This document shows, one piece after another, positions 46,101 through 54,837 of a stretch of DNA of 64,000 bases. The stretch's first letter is position 1. Every line of letters starts with the position of its first letter. Source of the stretch: Burkholderia sp. WSM2232 (GTDB taxonomy: Bacteria; Pseudomonadota; Gammaproteobacteria; Burkholderiales; Burkholderiaceae); the NCBI RefSeq assembly GCF_000472545.1, contig NZ_AWZV01000018.1, positions 170 through 64,169 of the forward strand. The letters run 5' to 3'. Below the pieces are notes generated by a model that made no database searches, was not told where the DNA came from, and saw nothing but the letters and a program-made list of their open reading frames with translations. The translations under genes and the position numbers were made by a program.

Positions 46101-46664
46101 ATGCTCAACCGCCTGCTTGCCCGCCATTGCCGCACGGCGGCCTTTGTGGGGGCGCCGCCTGCCGGCCGCGCGCGCCGCGCGGCGCTCGCCTGCCTCGCCG
46201 CGCTCACGCTCGCCGGCTGCGCGCAGCCCTGGCAGCAGTACCAGCAAGGCGCGGACGCGTCGACCATCGTCGCGCGCCTTGGCCCGCCTCGCGAAACCTA
46301 CGATCTGCCAAACGGCGGCAAGCGCCTCATGTGGCCCACTCAGCCGATGGGCGAGACCACCACTGCGGCGGACATCGACGCGTCCGGCAAGATCGTCAAC
46401 GTGCGCCAGGTCCTGCAGCCCAACGAGTTCTATCGCGCCGAGGTCGGCAAGTGGACCAAGGGCGACGTGCTGGTGAATTTTGGCCGCCCCGTGGAGACCT
46501 CGTACTTTCCGTTGATGAAGCGCGAAGTCTGGACCTACCGCTATCTCGAGGACAACTACTGGTACATGATGTTCAGTTTTTATTTCGACGACCAGGGCGT
46601 GTTGCGCCTCACGCAGAAAACGCCCGATCCGCTGCACGATCCCGATCGCCGGAACCTGTTCTAG
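46101..46664 (+). CDS. Predicted outer-membrane lipoprotein (BamE/SmpA-like fold)
   Basis: A 187-aa protein with a lipoprotein signal: basic N-terminus, hydrophobic stretch and lipobox LTLAGC near residue 36. The mature part has two similar beta-rich segments (ADASTIVARLGPPRETYDLPNG and KGDVLVNFGRPVETSYFP), a duplication like that in SmpA/BamE-type domains. ATG at 46101 follows GGAGG; the longer frame upstream is rejected. It is closed by a terminator. The specific role is unknown. Confidence 0.8.
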   Translation: MLNRLLARHCRTAAFVGAPPAGRARRAALACLAALTLAGCAQPWQQYQQGADASTIVARLGPPRETYDLPNGGKRLMWPTQPMGETTTAADIDASGKIVNVRQVLQPNEFYRAEVGKWTKGDVLVNFGRPVETSYFPLMKREVWTYRYLEDNYWYMMFSFYFDDQGVLRLTQKTPDPLHDPDRRNLF

Positions 46665-46696
46665 CCCACGCTGTCATTCAGTATGCATGCATCTCC

Positions 46697-46727
46697 AAAA
46701 GCCGCTCCCGAAGCGGCTTTTTTTTAT
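46697..46727 (+). terminator. Terminator after the lipoprotein gene
   Basis: AAAGCCGCT and AGCGGCTTT around a 5-nt loop, followed by a long T run. Confidence 0.9.
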
Positions 46728-46898
46728 TTATTTCGCATGGCGACGAATTTTGTTTCACACACAAGCGATTAATTTTTTGATAGAAAGGCTTTTGTAAGCA
46801 TTGATCCGGTGCTGGCCGGGCTTCGAAAAGAAGCGCGGCCACACGGCACGGCTGTGATTCCCGCGCCGGACGATGCGCCCTTTACGGAGCCGCTATCG

Positions 46899-47534
46899 AT
46901 GAATCGTCCCAAACGCCTTCTCGTCGCCAACGTCGCATGGGCGCATGACACCGCCGAGCGCAACCCCGAGTTCTTCCGCGATCTGGCGCGCGGCCAGAAC
47001 CCGCATGTGCTGTGGATCGGCTGCTCGGACAGCCGCGTACCCGCTGAAACCATTACGCATTGTGAGCCGGGCGACCTGTTCGTTCACCGCAACATCGCCA
47101 ACCTCTTTCATGCCGGAGACGACAACTCCGCGAGCGTGCTCGAGTACGCCGTACGCGTGCTGAAGGTGGGCCATGTGATTGTCTGCGGGCATTACGGCTG
47201 CGGCGGCGTGCGCGCCTCGCTGCTGCCGCCCGATCCCGGTCTGCCGCACGTGAACCGCCGCATCGCCCCGCTCTGCTCGCTCGCACAAACCCATCGCGAC
47301 GAGCTCGACGCCAAGGGTAGCGAACGCGAGCGCGTCGACCGCCTCGCCGAACTGAACGTGCTCGAGCAGGTGCGCCAGCTGCGCGCACATCCAATCGTGC
47401 GCGACGCAGAGCCGGCGACGCTCGTGCACGGCTGGATCTTCGCGCTCGAAGACGGACGCCTCAAGGTGCTGACTTCGGGCTACGAGACGGACGACGCCAT
47501 GACGTGTGAGACAGCGGCCCACAGTGCAGCCTAG
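46899..47534 (+). CDS. can: Beta-carbonic anhydrase
   Basis: A 211-aa beta-class carbonic anhydrase interconverting CO2 and bicarbonate. Zinc ligands and catalytic dyad are visible: Cys42-Asp44-Arg46 (GCSDSR), His98 and Cys101 (GHYGC). The ATG at 46899 (MNRPKRLL) gives the usual length; an upstream in-frame extension is unlike the family. It is 60 bp upstream of a SulP transporter gene and probably shares its transcript, suggesting linked bicarbonate transport and hydration. Confidence 0.94.
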   Translation: MNRPKRLLVANVAWAHDTAERNPEFFRDLARGQNPHVLWIGCSDSRVPAETITHCEPGDLFVHRNIANLFHAGDDNSASVLEYAVRVLKVGHVIVCGHYGCGGVRASLLPPDPGLPHVNRRIAPLCSLAQTHRDELDAKGSERERVDRLAELNVLEQVRQLRAHPIVRDAEPATLVHGWIFALEDGRLKVLTSGYETDDAMTCETAAHSAA

Positions 47535-47594
47535 CGCGCCGCCTGGCTCGAGTCTTATCCGGTACAGCCTTCGCCTGTCATCAGGCATCAACCC

Positions 47595-49178
47595 ATGCGC
47601 ACCGACACCATGAATCTTCGAGCATTCTTTTCTACGTTTCAGCGCGACGCGCTTGCGGGCACCGTCGTTTTCCTCGTGGCTCTGCCGCTGTGCCTCGGCA
47701 TTGCCAATGCATCCGGCGTCGAGCCGTTCGCCGGGCTCGTCTCGGGCATCGTCGGCGGGCTGGTCGTCGCGGTTCTGAGCGGCTCGCGGCTGAGCGTCAG
47801 CGGACCGGCTGCGGGTCTGGTCGTGATCGTCGTCGACGGCATTGCGCAGCTCGGCAGCTTTTCCGCGTTCCTCGCGGCCGTGCTGCTGTCCGGCGCGATC
47901 CAGTTCGGCTTCGGCATGCTCAAGGCGGGCCGCTTCGCCGCGTATGTGCCCTCGCCGGTCATCAAGGGCATGCTGGCCGCCATCGGTATCCTGCTGATCG
48001 TCAAGCAGTTCCCGCTCGCACTCGGGCTCGGCAACGGGCAGGCGTCAGGCGCCGCACCGGCGGACGGCACGCTGATGGCGTCGTTCGGCGGCATTTCGGT
48101 GGTGGCGTGCGCGATCACGGTGCTATCACTGGCCATCCTGATGGCGTGGGAAACGCGACCCATGCGCCGCTTCGCGCTGGTGCGCATCGTTCCCGCGCCG
48201 CTTGCCGTCGTACTATTGGGAATCGGCGCGACGCTGCTGCTGAACATGCTCGCGCCGTCGCTCGCGCCGCCGGCCGAGCATCGGGTCGCGCTGCCGTCGC
48301 TCGAGTCGTTCGCGGCCTTGCGCGTCGCGCTCGAATGGGCGGACTTCGGTCCGCATTTCGCCCAGCTCGTCAATCCAGACGTGTGGCGCGTGGCCATTAC
48401 GCTCGCAATCGTCGCCAGCCTCGAAACCCTGCTGAGTCTGGAAGCGGTCGAGCAGATCGACCCTGAACGCCGCCCCGCGCCGCCGGACCGCGAACTGAAG
48501 GCGCAAGGCGTGGGCAATCTGATTGCCGGCGCGATTGGCGGGCTGCCGATCACTGCCGTGATTGTGCGCAGTTCGGCGAACGTCCATGCCGGCGCGCAAA
48601 GCCGACTGTCGGCGATCATTCACGGCGTGCTGTTGCTCGTCAGTGTGTTCGCGTTGACGAGCGTCATCAACCTGATCCCGCTGGCCTGCCTTGCAGCGAT
48701 TCTGATTTTCACCGGGCTCAAGCTCGCCAAGCCGTCGCTGTTCGTCGCGGTCGCGAAACAGGGGTTGGCGCCGTTCGCGCCGTTCATCGTCACGCTGGTC
48801 GGAGTGCTCGCGACCGACCTGCTGATCGGCATCGTGCTCGGCATTCTGTGCAGCGTGCTGTTCGCGCTGTATGCGAATCTGCGCCGCCCCATCGTGCTGG
48901 CGCAACATGGCGACCACTATCTGCTGTCGTTTCGCAAGGACGTGTCGTTTCTGGGCAAAGTGCCGCTCAAGCACTACCTGCAGCAGATTCCCGATGGCGC
49001 AACGCTGATCGTGGATGCGACGCGCGCCGATTTCGTCGATCACGACGTGCGTGAAATGCTCGACAGCTTCGCAGAAGACGCGCCGCGCCGCGGCATCTCG
49101 GTGGAAGTGCGGCATCAGGTCCGCACTCAGGCGCGCGCGGCGCGCGGCTGGGCGATGCGACGCGCGGCAACCGAGTAA
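47595..49178 (+). CDS. SulP-family anion (likely bicarbonate/sulfate) transporter
   Basis: A 527-aa inner-membrane transporter. About eleven or twelve hydrophobic segments precede a C-terminal STAS domain (about 425-515, DGATLIVDATRADFVDHDVREML). The N-terminal VFLVALPLCLGIANASG and SVSGPAAGLVVIV segments are the SulP substrate-binding helices. Members carry sulfate, bicarbonate, or C4 acids. Placement directly after a carbonic anhydrase gene favours bicarbonate, an inference. ATG at 47610 is an alternative start. Confidence 0.88.
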   Translation: MRTDTMNLRAFFSTFQRDALAGTVVFLVALPLCLGIANASGVEPFAGLVSGIVGGLVVAVLSGSRLSVSGPAAGLVVIVVDGIAQLGSFSAFLAAVLLSGAIQFGFGMLKAGRFAAYVPSPVIKGMLAAIGILLIVKQFPLALGLGNGQASGAAPADGTLMASFGGISVVACAITVLSLAILMAWETRPMRRFALVRIVPAPLAVVLLGIGATLLLNMLAPSLAPPAEHRVALPSLESFAALRVALEWADFGPHFAQLVNPDVWRVAITLAIVASLETLLSLEAVEQIDPERRPAPPDRELKAQGVGNLIAGAIGGLPITAVIVRSSANVHAGAQSRLSAIIHGVLLLVSVFALTSVINLIPLACLAAILIFTGLKLAKPSLFVAVAKQGLAPFAPFIVTLVGVLATDLLIGIVLGILCSVLFALYANLRRPIVLAQHGDHYLLSFRKDVSFLGKVPLKHYLQQIPDGATLIVDATRADFVDHDVREMLDSFAEDAPRRGISVEVRHQVRTQARAARGWAMRRAATE

Positions 49179-49229
49179 CGTGGGGAGACCGCGGCGTCGA
49201 GCAGCCCGCGCACGCCGCATCAAAAAGAA

Positions 49230-49259
49230 AAGCCCCGCGCCTTTCGAGGTGCGGGGCTT
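49230..49259. terminator. Bidirectional terminator between SulP gene and leuA
   Basis: AAGCCCCGC and GCGGGGCTT stem with a 12-nt loop between convergent genes; the minus strand has a clear T-rich tail for leuA. Confidence 0.85.
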
Positions 49260-49308
49260 CATGTTTTGTGCAGTCAGCGCCTGCCGGGGAGCTCGGCCTC
49301 GTGGAACC

Positions 49309-50856
49309 TCACTCGGAACGCTGCGGATTGAGCTTGTCGGAGTTCGAGTACAGCTTGTTGAGCGCCGAGATATAGGCTTTCGCCGACGCCGCGACGATAT
49401 CCGGATCGGTACCCACACCATTGACGATGCGCCCGCTCTTCGAGAGCCGCACGGTTACCTCGCCCTGCGCCTGCGTGCCGGTGGTGATGGCGTTCACCGA
49501 GTACAGCAGCAGTTCCGAGCCGCTGCCCACTTCCGTTTCGATCGCGTTGAGGGTGGCATCCACGGGGCCGTTGCCGCGCGCCTCGCCGGTGATCTCCTTG
49601 CCTTCCACTGCAAACACGATTTTCGCGTGCGGCTGCTCGCCGGTTTCGGAATGCTGGGACAGCGACACGAACTTGTAGTGCTCCTTCTCCTGCGCCTCGG
49701 CGGATTCTTCGGTGACGATCGCGATAATGTCTTCGTCGAAAATCTCTGCCTTGCGATCGGCCAGTTCCTTAAAGCGTGCGAACGCGGTGTTGAGTTCCGC
49801 CTCGCTGTCGAGCGCAATGCCCAGTTCCTGCAGACGCTGCTTGAACGCATTGCGACCGGACAGCTTGCCGAGCACGATCTTGTTCGCGCTCCAGCCCACG
49901 TCTTCCGCGCGCATGATTTCGTAGGTGTCACGTGCCTTGAGCACGCCGTCCTGATGGATGCCCGACGCATGCGCGAATGCGTTGGCGCCCACCACGGCCT
50001 TGTTCGGCTGCACGACGAAACCGGTGATTTGCGATACCAGCTTGGAAGCCGGGACAATTTGCGTCGTGTCGAGGCCCAGTTCGAGCCCGAAATAATCCTT
50101 GCGGGTCTTCACGGCCATCACAATTTCCTCGAGCGACGTATTGCCCGCCCGCTCTCCGAGACCGTTGATCGTGCACTCCACCTGACGCGCGCCGCCAATC
50201 TGCACGCCTGCGAGCGAATTAGCGACCGCCATGCCCAGGTCGTTATGACAATGCACCGAGAACACCGCCTTGTGCGAGTTCGGAATGCGTTCGCGCAGCG
50301 TCTTGACGAGGTTGCCGTACAGCTCCGGCACGCCGTAGCCAACCGTGTCCGCGATGTTGATGGTGGTCGCGCCTTCCGCGATCACCGCTTCCAGCACGCG
50401 GCACAGGAAGTCCATGTCCGAGCGGCTGCCGTCTTCGGGCGAAAACTCCACGTCGTCCGTGAATTTGCGTGCGAAGCGCACGGCAAGCTTCGCCTGCTCG
50501 AACACCTGGTCCGGCGTCATGCGCAGCTTCTTTTCCATGTGCAACGGCGACGTTGCGATAAACGTGTGAATGCGGAAGTGCTCGGCGGGCTTGAGTGCGT
50601 CCGCCGCGCGTTGGATATCCTTGTCGTTCGCGCGGGCGAGCGAGCAGATCGTGCTGTCCTTGATCAGACCCGCGATGGTGTGAATCGAGTCGAAGTCCCC
50701 ATTTGAACTGGCCGCGAAACCTGCTTCGATCACGTCCACTTTCATCCGCTCGAGTTGCTTCGCAATACGGATTTTTTCTTCTTTCGTCATCGACGCGCCA
50801 GGCGATTGCTCGCCGTCGCGCAGCGTGGTGTCGAATATGATGAGTTTGTCGGACAT
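49309..50856 (-). CDS. leuA: 2-isopropylmalate synthase
   Basis: A 515-aa enzyme of the first committed step of leucine synthesis, condensing acetyl-CoA with 2-oxoisovalerate. The TIM-barrel motifs IFDTTLRDGEQSPGASM and VHCHNDLGMAVANSLAG (metal ligands) and the C-terminal regulatory domain (about 385-515, ALDSEAELNTAF..., LLLYSVNAITTGTQAQGEV), which in homologues binds leucine for feedback inhibition, are all present. ATG at 50856 follows GGAGACTCC. A long leader with its own promoter precedes it. Confidence 0.96.
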   Translation of the reverse strand: MSDKLIIFDTTLRDGEQSPGASMTKEEKIRIAKQLERMKVDVIEAGFAASSNGDFDSIHTIAGLIKDSTICSLARANDKDIQRAADALKPAEHFRIHTFIATSPLHMEKKLRMTPDQVFEQAKLAVRFARKFTDDVEFSPEDGSRSDMDFLCRVLEAVIAEGATTINIADTVGYGVPELYGNLVKTLRERIPNSHKAVFSVHCHNDLGMAVANSLAGVQIGGARQVECTINGLGERAGNTSLEEIVMAVKTRKDYFGLELGLDTTQIVPASKLVSQITGFVVQPNKAVVGANAFAHASGIHQDGVLKARDTYEIMRAEDVGWSANKIVLGKLSGRNAFKQRLQELGIALDSEAELNTAFARFKELADRKAEIFDEDIIAIVTEESAEAQEKEHYKFVSLSQHSETGEQPHAKIVFAVEGKEITGEARGNGPVDATLNAIETEVGSGSELLLYSVNAITTGTQAQGEVTVRLSKSGRIVNGVGTDPDIVAASAKAYISALNKLYSNSDKLNPQRSE

Positions 50857-51001
50857 GTCGGAGTCTCCTGCGGAGTCGTTCAATTGGGGAGGTAGATATG
50901 GGAATCGGGAAGCTGTTGCGGTCGGTACCGCAGCGGCGCACGGGCCTGCGAGGCGGACAGCGACATTACCGGTCAAGTTGATTACTGCGGTGAATTGCCC
51001 A

Positions 51002-51073
51002 CGGTCATTGCCACCAAGGTTGACAGACTGTTGCCACCGAAGTTGTCACAGCAATTACCACAGCAATTGCCAC
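51002..51073. repeat. 12-bp imperfect repeat in the leuA leader, about six units
   Basis: Minus-strand units resemble GTGGCAATTGCT: GTGGTAATTGCT, GTGACAACTTCG, GTGGCAACAGTC, a shortened unit, and GTGGCAATGACC. As 12 is a multiple of three, the repeat keeps one reading frame. Confidence 0.75.
51005..51073 (-). CDS. Possible 22-aa leader peptide upstream of leuA
   Basis: A GTG-initiated micro-ORF reading VAIAVVIAVTTSVATV followed by CQPWWQ and TGA. It is strikingly rich in Val, Ile, Ala and Thr, precursors or products of the branched-chain pathway, but contains no Leu. No strong ribosome site precedes it and no clear attenuator hairpin with a T run follows. It may be a genuine leader peptide or a by-product of the 12-bp repeat. 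Confidence 0.3.
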   Translation of the reverse strand: MAIAVVIAVTTSVATVCQPWWQ

Positions 51074-51176
51074 GATGCTTGCCGCCGGTTCGCGCGCGTC
51101 AGCGCACTTTAATGCCCGCCTCGCTCACAGCCGCGGCGCCGCCCCAAAAAGGGGACGTAGACGCAGTCATTCACCG

Positions 51177-51205
51177 ACTATATCGACAATCCACCCGCCG
51201 TGCAA
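51177..51205 (-). promoter_or_regulatory. Candidate leuA promoter
   Basis: TTGCAC (51205-51200), a 17-bp spacer and TATAGT (51182-51177, 5/6 match) on the minus strand. It would give a leader of roughly 315 nt before leuA. Confidence 0.4.
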
Positions 51206-51358
51206 TTGGCGCCAGGCCTGCGTGGCAGGCGTTTTTTCACCGTTGCTCGGCACCGTGCCTGCGCTTGATGAGCAGTGCGCAAGCGTTGGGCGGGCGTTGG
51301 CAGCAGCGTCCGACGGTAGCTTGCAAAGAGCCTCGCAAGGGCACTCGTCAAAAAGAAA

Positions 51359-51378
51359 CGGCGCCCCGAAGGACGCCG
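51359..51378 (-). terminator. Terminator after pssA
   Basis: An 8-bp stem (with one G-T pair) closed by a TTCG tetraloop, followed on the minus strand by TTTCTTTTT. It separates psd-pssA from leuA. Confidence 0.9.
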
Positions 51379-51435
51379 CTGTCTGATGCGCGCGTTTCGC
51401 CTGCAAGCACGCGCTGAAAAGCTATCGCTTATCCA

Positions 51436-52302
51436 TCAGTCGTGTGCGACCGAACGCGCCGGATTAGCCCTGCCTCGCATCGCCTGGTAGGCCCAGAACA
51501 CATAGCCGGACAAGCCGTACAGCACGAAGAGGCCGAACAGCATCAAGGGCGGATCGGACGACACCAGCACGAACGCCACCACCACGAGCAGAATCACGCC
51601 AAACGGCACGCGATGCCGCACGTCAAGCGCCTTGCCGCTATAGAACGGCGCGTTCGAAACCATTGTCACGCCCGCGTAAATGGTTAGCACGAAGGCAACC
51701 CAGGGCAGCCAGACAAGCTTGAGCGGCACGCGATTGTCCGTGGCAAGCCATACGAAGCCCGCGATCAGCGCTGCCGCCGCCGGGCTCGGCATGCCCTGGA
51801 AGAACCGCTTGTCGACCACGCCGATGTTGGTATTGAAACGCGCAAGCCGCAACGCCGCGCCCGAGCAATAGACGAACGCCGCAAGCCAGCCCCAGCGCCC
51901 GAGGTCCTTCAGGATCCACTCATACATGACGAGCGCGGGTGCGACGCCAAACGACACCATGTCCGACAGACTGTCGAACTGTTCGCCGAAGGCGCTTTGC
52001 GTGTGCGTCATGCGGGCGACCCGGCCGTCCATGCCGTCTAGCACCATCGCCACGAAGATCGCGATAGCGGCAATTTCGAAGCGCACGTTCATGGCCTGCA
52101 CGACGGCGAAAAATCCGCAAAAGAGCGCTGCGGTGGTGAACGCGTTCGGCAGCAGATAGATGCCGCGCTTTCTCAGGAACTGCTGACGCTGTGCACGCCG
52201 GCTGTCCACGGCCGGCGACTCCGTGACGATCGGCTTGTTGCGGCGGAACGGGCGCGGCAACGGTCCACTGGGGCGCGGGCGGCGCGGTTTGAATGCGGCC
52301 AT
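51436..52302 (-). CDS. pssA: CDP-diacylglycerol-serine O-phosphatidyltransferase
   Basis: A 288-aa membrane enzyme making phosphatidylserine. The CDP-alcohol phosphotransferase signature is intact (DGMDGRVARMTHTQSAFGEQ, then FDSLSD: D-G-x2-A-R-x8-G-x3-D-x3-D), followed by about six hydrophobic segments. The N-terminal 45 residues are basic and Pro-rich. It is 24 bp downstream of psd, the next enzyme of phosphatidylethanolamine synthesis. Confidence 0.95.
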   Translation of the reverse strand: MAAFKPRRPRPSGPLPRPFRRNKPIVTESPAVDSRRAQRQQFLRKRGIYLLPNAFTTAALFCGFFAVVQAMNVRFEIAAIAIFVAMVLDGMDGRVARMTHTQSAFGEQFDSLSDMVSFGVAPALVMYEWILKDLGRWGWLAAFVYCSGAALRLARFNTNIGVVDKRFFQGMPSPAAAALIAGFVWLATDNRVPLKLVWLPWVAFVLTIYAGVTMVSNAPFYSGKALDVRHRVPFGVILLVVVAFVLVSSDPPLMLFGLFVLYGLSGYVFWAYQAMRGRANPARSVAHD

Positions 52303-52326
52303 TCGGACAACCTCCTTAGTGCCGCT

Positions 52327-52965
52327 TTACAGTTCAGCGAGGATCGTCGACGACGCCGACACCTTCTCGCCGATCGACACACGCGGACGGCTGCCCACCG
52401 GCAGATACACGTCGACGCGCGAGCCGAAGCGGATAAAGCCGTACCGTTGACCGCGCGTGAGCGGCTCACCTGCACGGACGTAGCAAAGAATGCGCCGCGC
52501 GATCAAACCGGCAATCTGCACTGAGGTCACCGTCTGGCCGCCGGCCATTTCGATCACCACCGCGTTACGTTCGTTTTCGAGCGAAGCCTTGTCCACCGCC
52601 GCATTCAGATAGGCGCCCGGAAAGTATTCGACCTTGGAGATCGCGCCGTCCACCGGCGAGCGCTGCGAATGCACGTTGAATACGTTCATGAACACGCTGA
52701 TCTTGAGCGCTTCACGATTGGCATACGGATCATGCGCGGTTTCCACTGCGACGACGCGACCGTCGGCGGGGCACAGCACGGCGTTTGCCTGAGTGGGAAT
52801 GGGGCGCGCAGGATCGCGGAAGAACTGCACGACGAAGATCAGGATCAGCCAGAAGATCCAAGCAAAGCCGAACCCCGCGAAAGCGTGAACCAGCAAGGCA
52901 ACGACGGCCGCGATGGCAATGAACGGCCAGCCTTCTCGCGCGATGATCGGATGTGGGTAATTCAT
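52327..52965 (-). CDS. psd: Phosphatidylserine decarboxylase proenzyme
   Basis: A 212-aa short-form (Asd-type) decarboxylase converting phosphatidylserine to phosphatidylethanolamine. Conserved VLCPADGRVV, FMNVFNVHSQRSPVDG and YRAG-like regions are present, and the autocleavage site is near the C-terminus (SASSTILAEL), where a Ser becomes the pyruvoyl group. Two hydrophobic helices near the N-terminus anchor it. Start MNYPHPII at 52965. Confidence 0.93.
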   Translation of the reverse strand: MNYPHPIIAREGWPFIAIAAVVALLVHAFAGFGFAWIFWLILIFVVQFFRDPARPIPTQANAVLCPADGRVVAVETAHDPYANREALKISVFMNVFNVHSQRSPVDGAISKVEYFPGAYLNAAVDKASLENERNAVVIEMAGGQTVTSVQIAGLIARRILCYVRAGEPLTRGQRYGFIRFGSRVDVYLPVGSRPRVSIGEKVSASSTILAEL

Positions 52966-53002
52966 GGATGGCTTCAGTATTTTGTAAAACCGTAGGATAG
53001 CA

Positions 53003-53038
53003 AAAGCCGCCCAGGGTTCAGCACCCTTGGGCGGCTTT
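53003..53038 (-). terminator. Terminator after ilvC
   Basis: AAAGCCGCCCAAGGGT-type long stem with a short loop and a T run, between ilvC and psd; it reads well on both strands but the only gene ending here is ilvC. Confidence 0.9.
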
Positions 53039-53098
53039 TTGCATGACCGGCGCATGCGGCGATGCACCGCGCCGGCTTTGTGCGATAAAACGGACTTC

Positions 53099-54115
53099 TT
53101 AGTTCTTCGACTGATCGACCAGCTTGTTCTTTGCAATCCACGGCATCATGGCGCGCAGCTTCGAGCCGACCTGCTCGATCTGGTGCTCGGCCGTCAGACG
53201 GCGGCGCGATTGCAGCGTCGGAGCACCCGCCTTGTTTTCGATGATGAAGCTCTTTGCGTACTCGCCCGTCTGAATGTCGGTCAGCACGGCCTTCATCGCC
53301 TTCTTGGTTTCAGCCGTCACGATGCGCGGACCCGTCACGTACTCGCCGTATTCCGCGTTGTTCGAGATCGAGTAGTTCATGTTCGCGATGCCGCCTTCGT
53401 AAATCAGGTCGACGATCAGCTTCAGTTCGTGCAGGCACTCGAAGTACGCCATTTCCGGCGCGTAGCCTGCTTCCACCAGCGTTTCGAAGCCGGCCTTGAT
53501 CAGATCGACCGTACCGCCGCACAGAACAGCCTGTTCGCCGAACAGGTCGGTTTCCGTTTCTTCGCGGAAGTTCGTTTCGATGATGCCGGCACGGCCGCCG
53601 CCATTCGCCGCTGCGTACGACAGCGCGATGTCACGCGCCGCGCCCGACTTGTCCTGCGCGACTGCGATCAGGTGAGGCACGCCGCCGCCTTGCGAGTAGG
53701 TGCCGCGAACCGTGTGGCCCGGCGCCTTCGGCGCGATCATGATGACGTCGAGATCCGCACGCGGAATGACCTGGCCGTAGTGCACGTTAAAGCCGTGCGC
53801 GAAGGCGAGCGCCGCGCCCTGCTTGATGTTCGCGTGAACTTCTTTCGCGTACACGTCGGCGATCTGCTCGTCCGGCAGCAGCATCATGACGACGTCCGCG
53901 CCCTTCACGGCTTCCGCCACTTCCTTCACTTGCAGGCCGGCGTTCTCGGCCTTGCTCCACGATGCGCCGCCCTTGCGCAGACCGACCGTGATGTTCACGC
54001 CGCTTTCCTTCAGGTTCAGCGCGTGCGCATGGCCTTGCGAGCCATAGCCGATGATGGTGACCTGCTTGCCCTTGATGAGGGAGAGATCGGCGTCCTTGTC
54101 GTAGAAAACTTTCAT
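53099..54115 (-). CDS. ilvC: Ketol-acid reductoisomerase (NADP+)
   Basis: A 338-aa class I KARI, second common step of Val/Ile/Leu synthesis. NADPH-binding TIIGYGSQGHAHALNLKESG is at the N-terminus, and metal-binding Asp/Glu residues lie in FGEQAVLCGG and the C-terminal ISNNAEYGEY region. Third gene of the ilvI-ilvH-ilvC unit, 118 bp after ilvH. Confidence 0.97.
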   Translation of the reverse strand: MKVFYDKDADLSLIKGKQVTIIGYGSQGHAHALNLKESGVNITVGLRKGGASWSKAENAGLQVKEVAEAVKGADVVMMLLPDEQIADVYAKEVHANIKQGAALAFAHGFNVHYGQVIPRADLDVIMIAPKAPGHTVRGTYSQGGGVPHLIAVAQDKSGAARDIALSYAAANGGGRAGIIETNFREETETDLFGEQAVLCGGTVDLIKAGFETLVEAGYAPEMAYFECLHELKLIVDLIYEGGIANMNYSISNNAEYGEYVTGPRIVTAETKKAMKAVLTDIQTGEYAKSFIIENKAGAPTLQSRRRLTAEHQIEQVGSKLRAMMPWIAKNKLVDQSKN

Positions 54116-54233
54116 GTCGGTTCCTTGGCTAGATTCGGATGATTCAGAGATTCAATACTGCGAATGGGATGCTGCAAGGCCGGGCGTGATGATAATGACG
54201 AGCGCCGCCCGGCGCGGATCGAAACGCTGCGGG

Positions 54234-54725
54234 CTATACCTTCAGGATGCGCTCGCCGCGACCGATGCCCGAACTGCCCGTGCGGACGGTTTCGAGAATC
54301 GCGGTTGCGTCGAGTCCTTCGATGAAGGCGTCGAGCTTGTCGCTCGCGCCCGTCAGTTCGATCGTGTAGGTCTTTTCGGTGACGTCGATGATGCGGCCGC
54401 GGAAAATATCCGACATCCGCTTCATTTCCTCACGTTCCTTGCCGACCGCTCTCACCTTGATCAACATCAGCTCGCGTTCGATGTGGGCGCCCTCGGTCAG
54501 GTCGACCACTTTCACCACCTCGATCAGGCGGTTCAGATGCTTCGTGATCTGTTCGATCACGTCGTCCGAGCCAATGGAGACGATGGTCATGCGCGACAGC
54601 GAACGGTCTTCGGTCGGAGCCACCGTCAAGGTTTCAATGTTGTAGCCGCGCGCGGAGAAGAGACCGACCACGCGTGACAACGCGCCCGGTTCGTTTTCCA
54701 GCAGGACGGAAATAATGTGTCTCAT
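54234..54725 (-). CDS. ilvH: Acetolactate synthase small (regulatory) subunit
   Basis: A 163-aa regulatory subunit. The N-terminal ACT domain (MRHIISVLLENEPGALSRVVGLF) binds valine in homologues and mediates feedback inhibition; the C-terminal domain (GRIIDVTEKTYTIELTG) follows. Located 112 bp downstream of ilvI, whose product it activates. Confidence 0.96.
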   Translation of the reverse strand: MRHIISVLLENEPGALSRVVGLFSARGYNIETLTVAPTEDRSLSRMTIVSIGSDDVIEQITKHLNRLIEVVKVVDLTEGAHIERELMLIKVRAVGKEREEMKRMSDIFRGRIIDVTEKTYTIELTGASDKLDAFIEGLDATAILETVRTGSSGIGRGERILKV

Positions 54726-54837
54726 GTTTCGCTTCTTCCAGATGTTTTGTCGATGTCTGCGAACGGTTGCGCGCCGCTTCGTCCGCCCGCGCCTTTCATG
54801 AAGGCGCGCACGACGGAGCCGACGTTAGCGACCGTCG

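Larger units (their letters stand above)
50857..51358 (-). other. leuA leader and promoter region
   Basis: About 500 bp without a full-length gene. In minus-strand order it contains a promoter (51205-51177), a CCCC/GGGG hairpin around a T run (51143-51154), a 12-bp repeat with a 22-codon micro-ORF (51073-51005), a small TGCGGT/ACCGCA stem near 50920 and the leuA ribosome site. A plus-strand terminator-like hairpin lies at 51216-51237. Confidence 0.6.

Noticed and set aside
50857..50976. A 40-codon N-terminal extension of leuA
   Set aside because: It is unlike the LeuA family; the ATG at 50856 has a GGAGA ribosome site and gives the conserved N-terminus.
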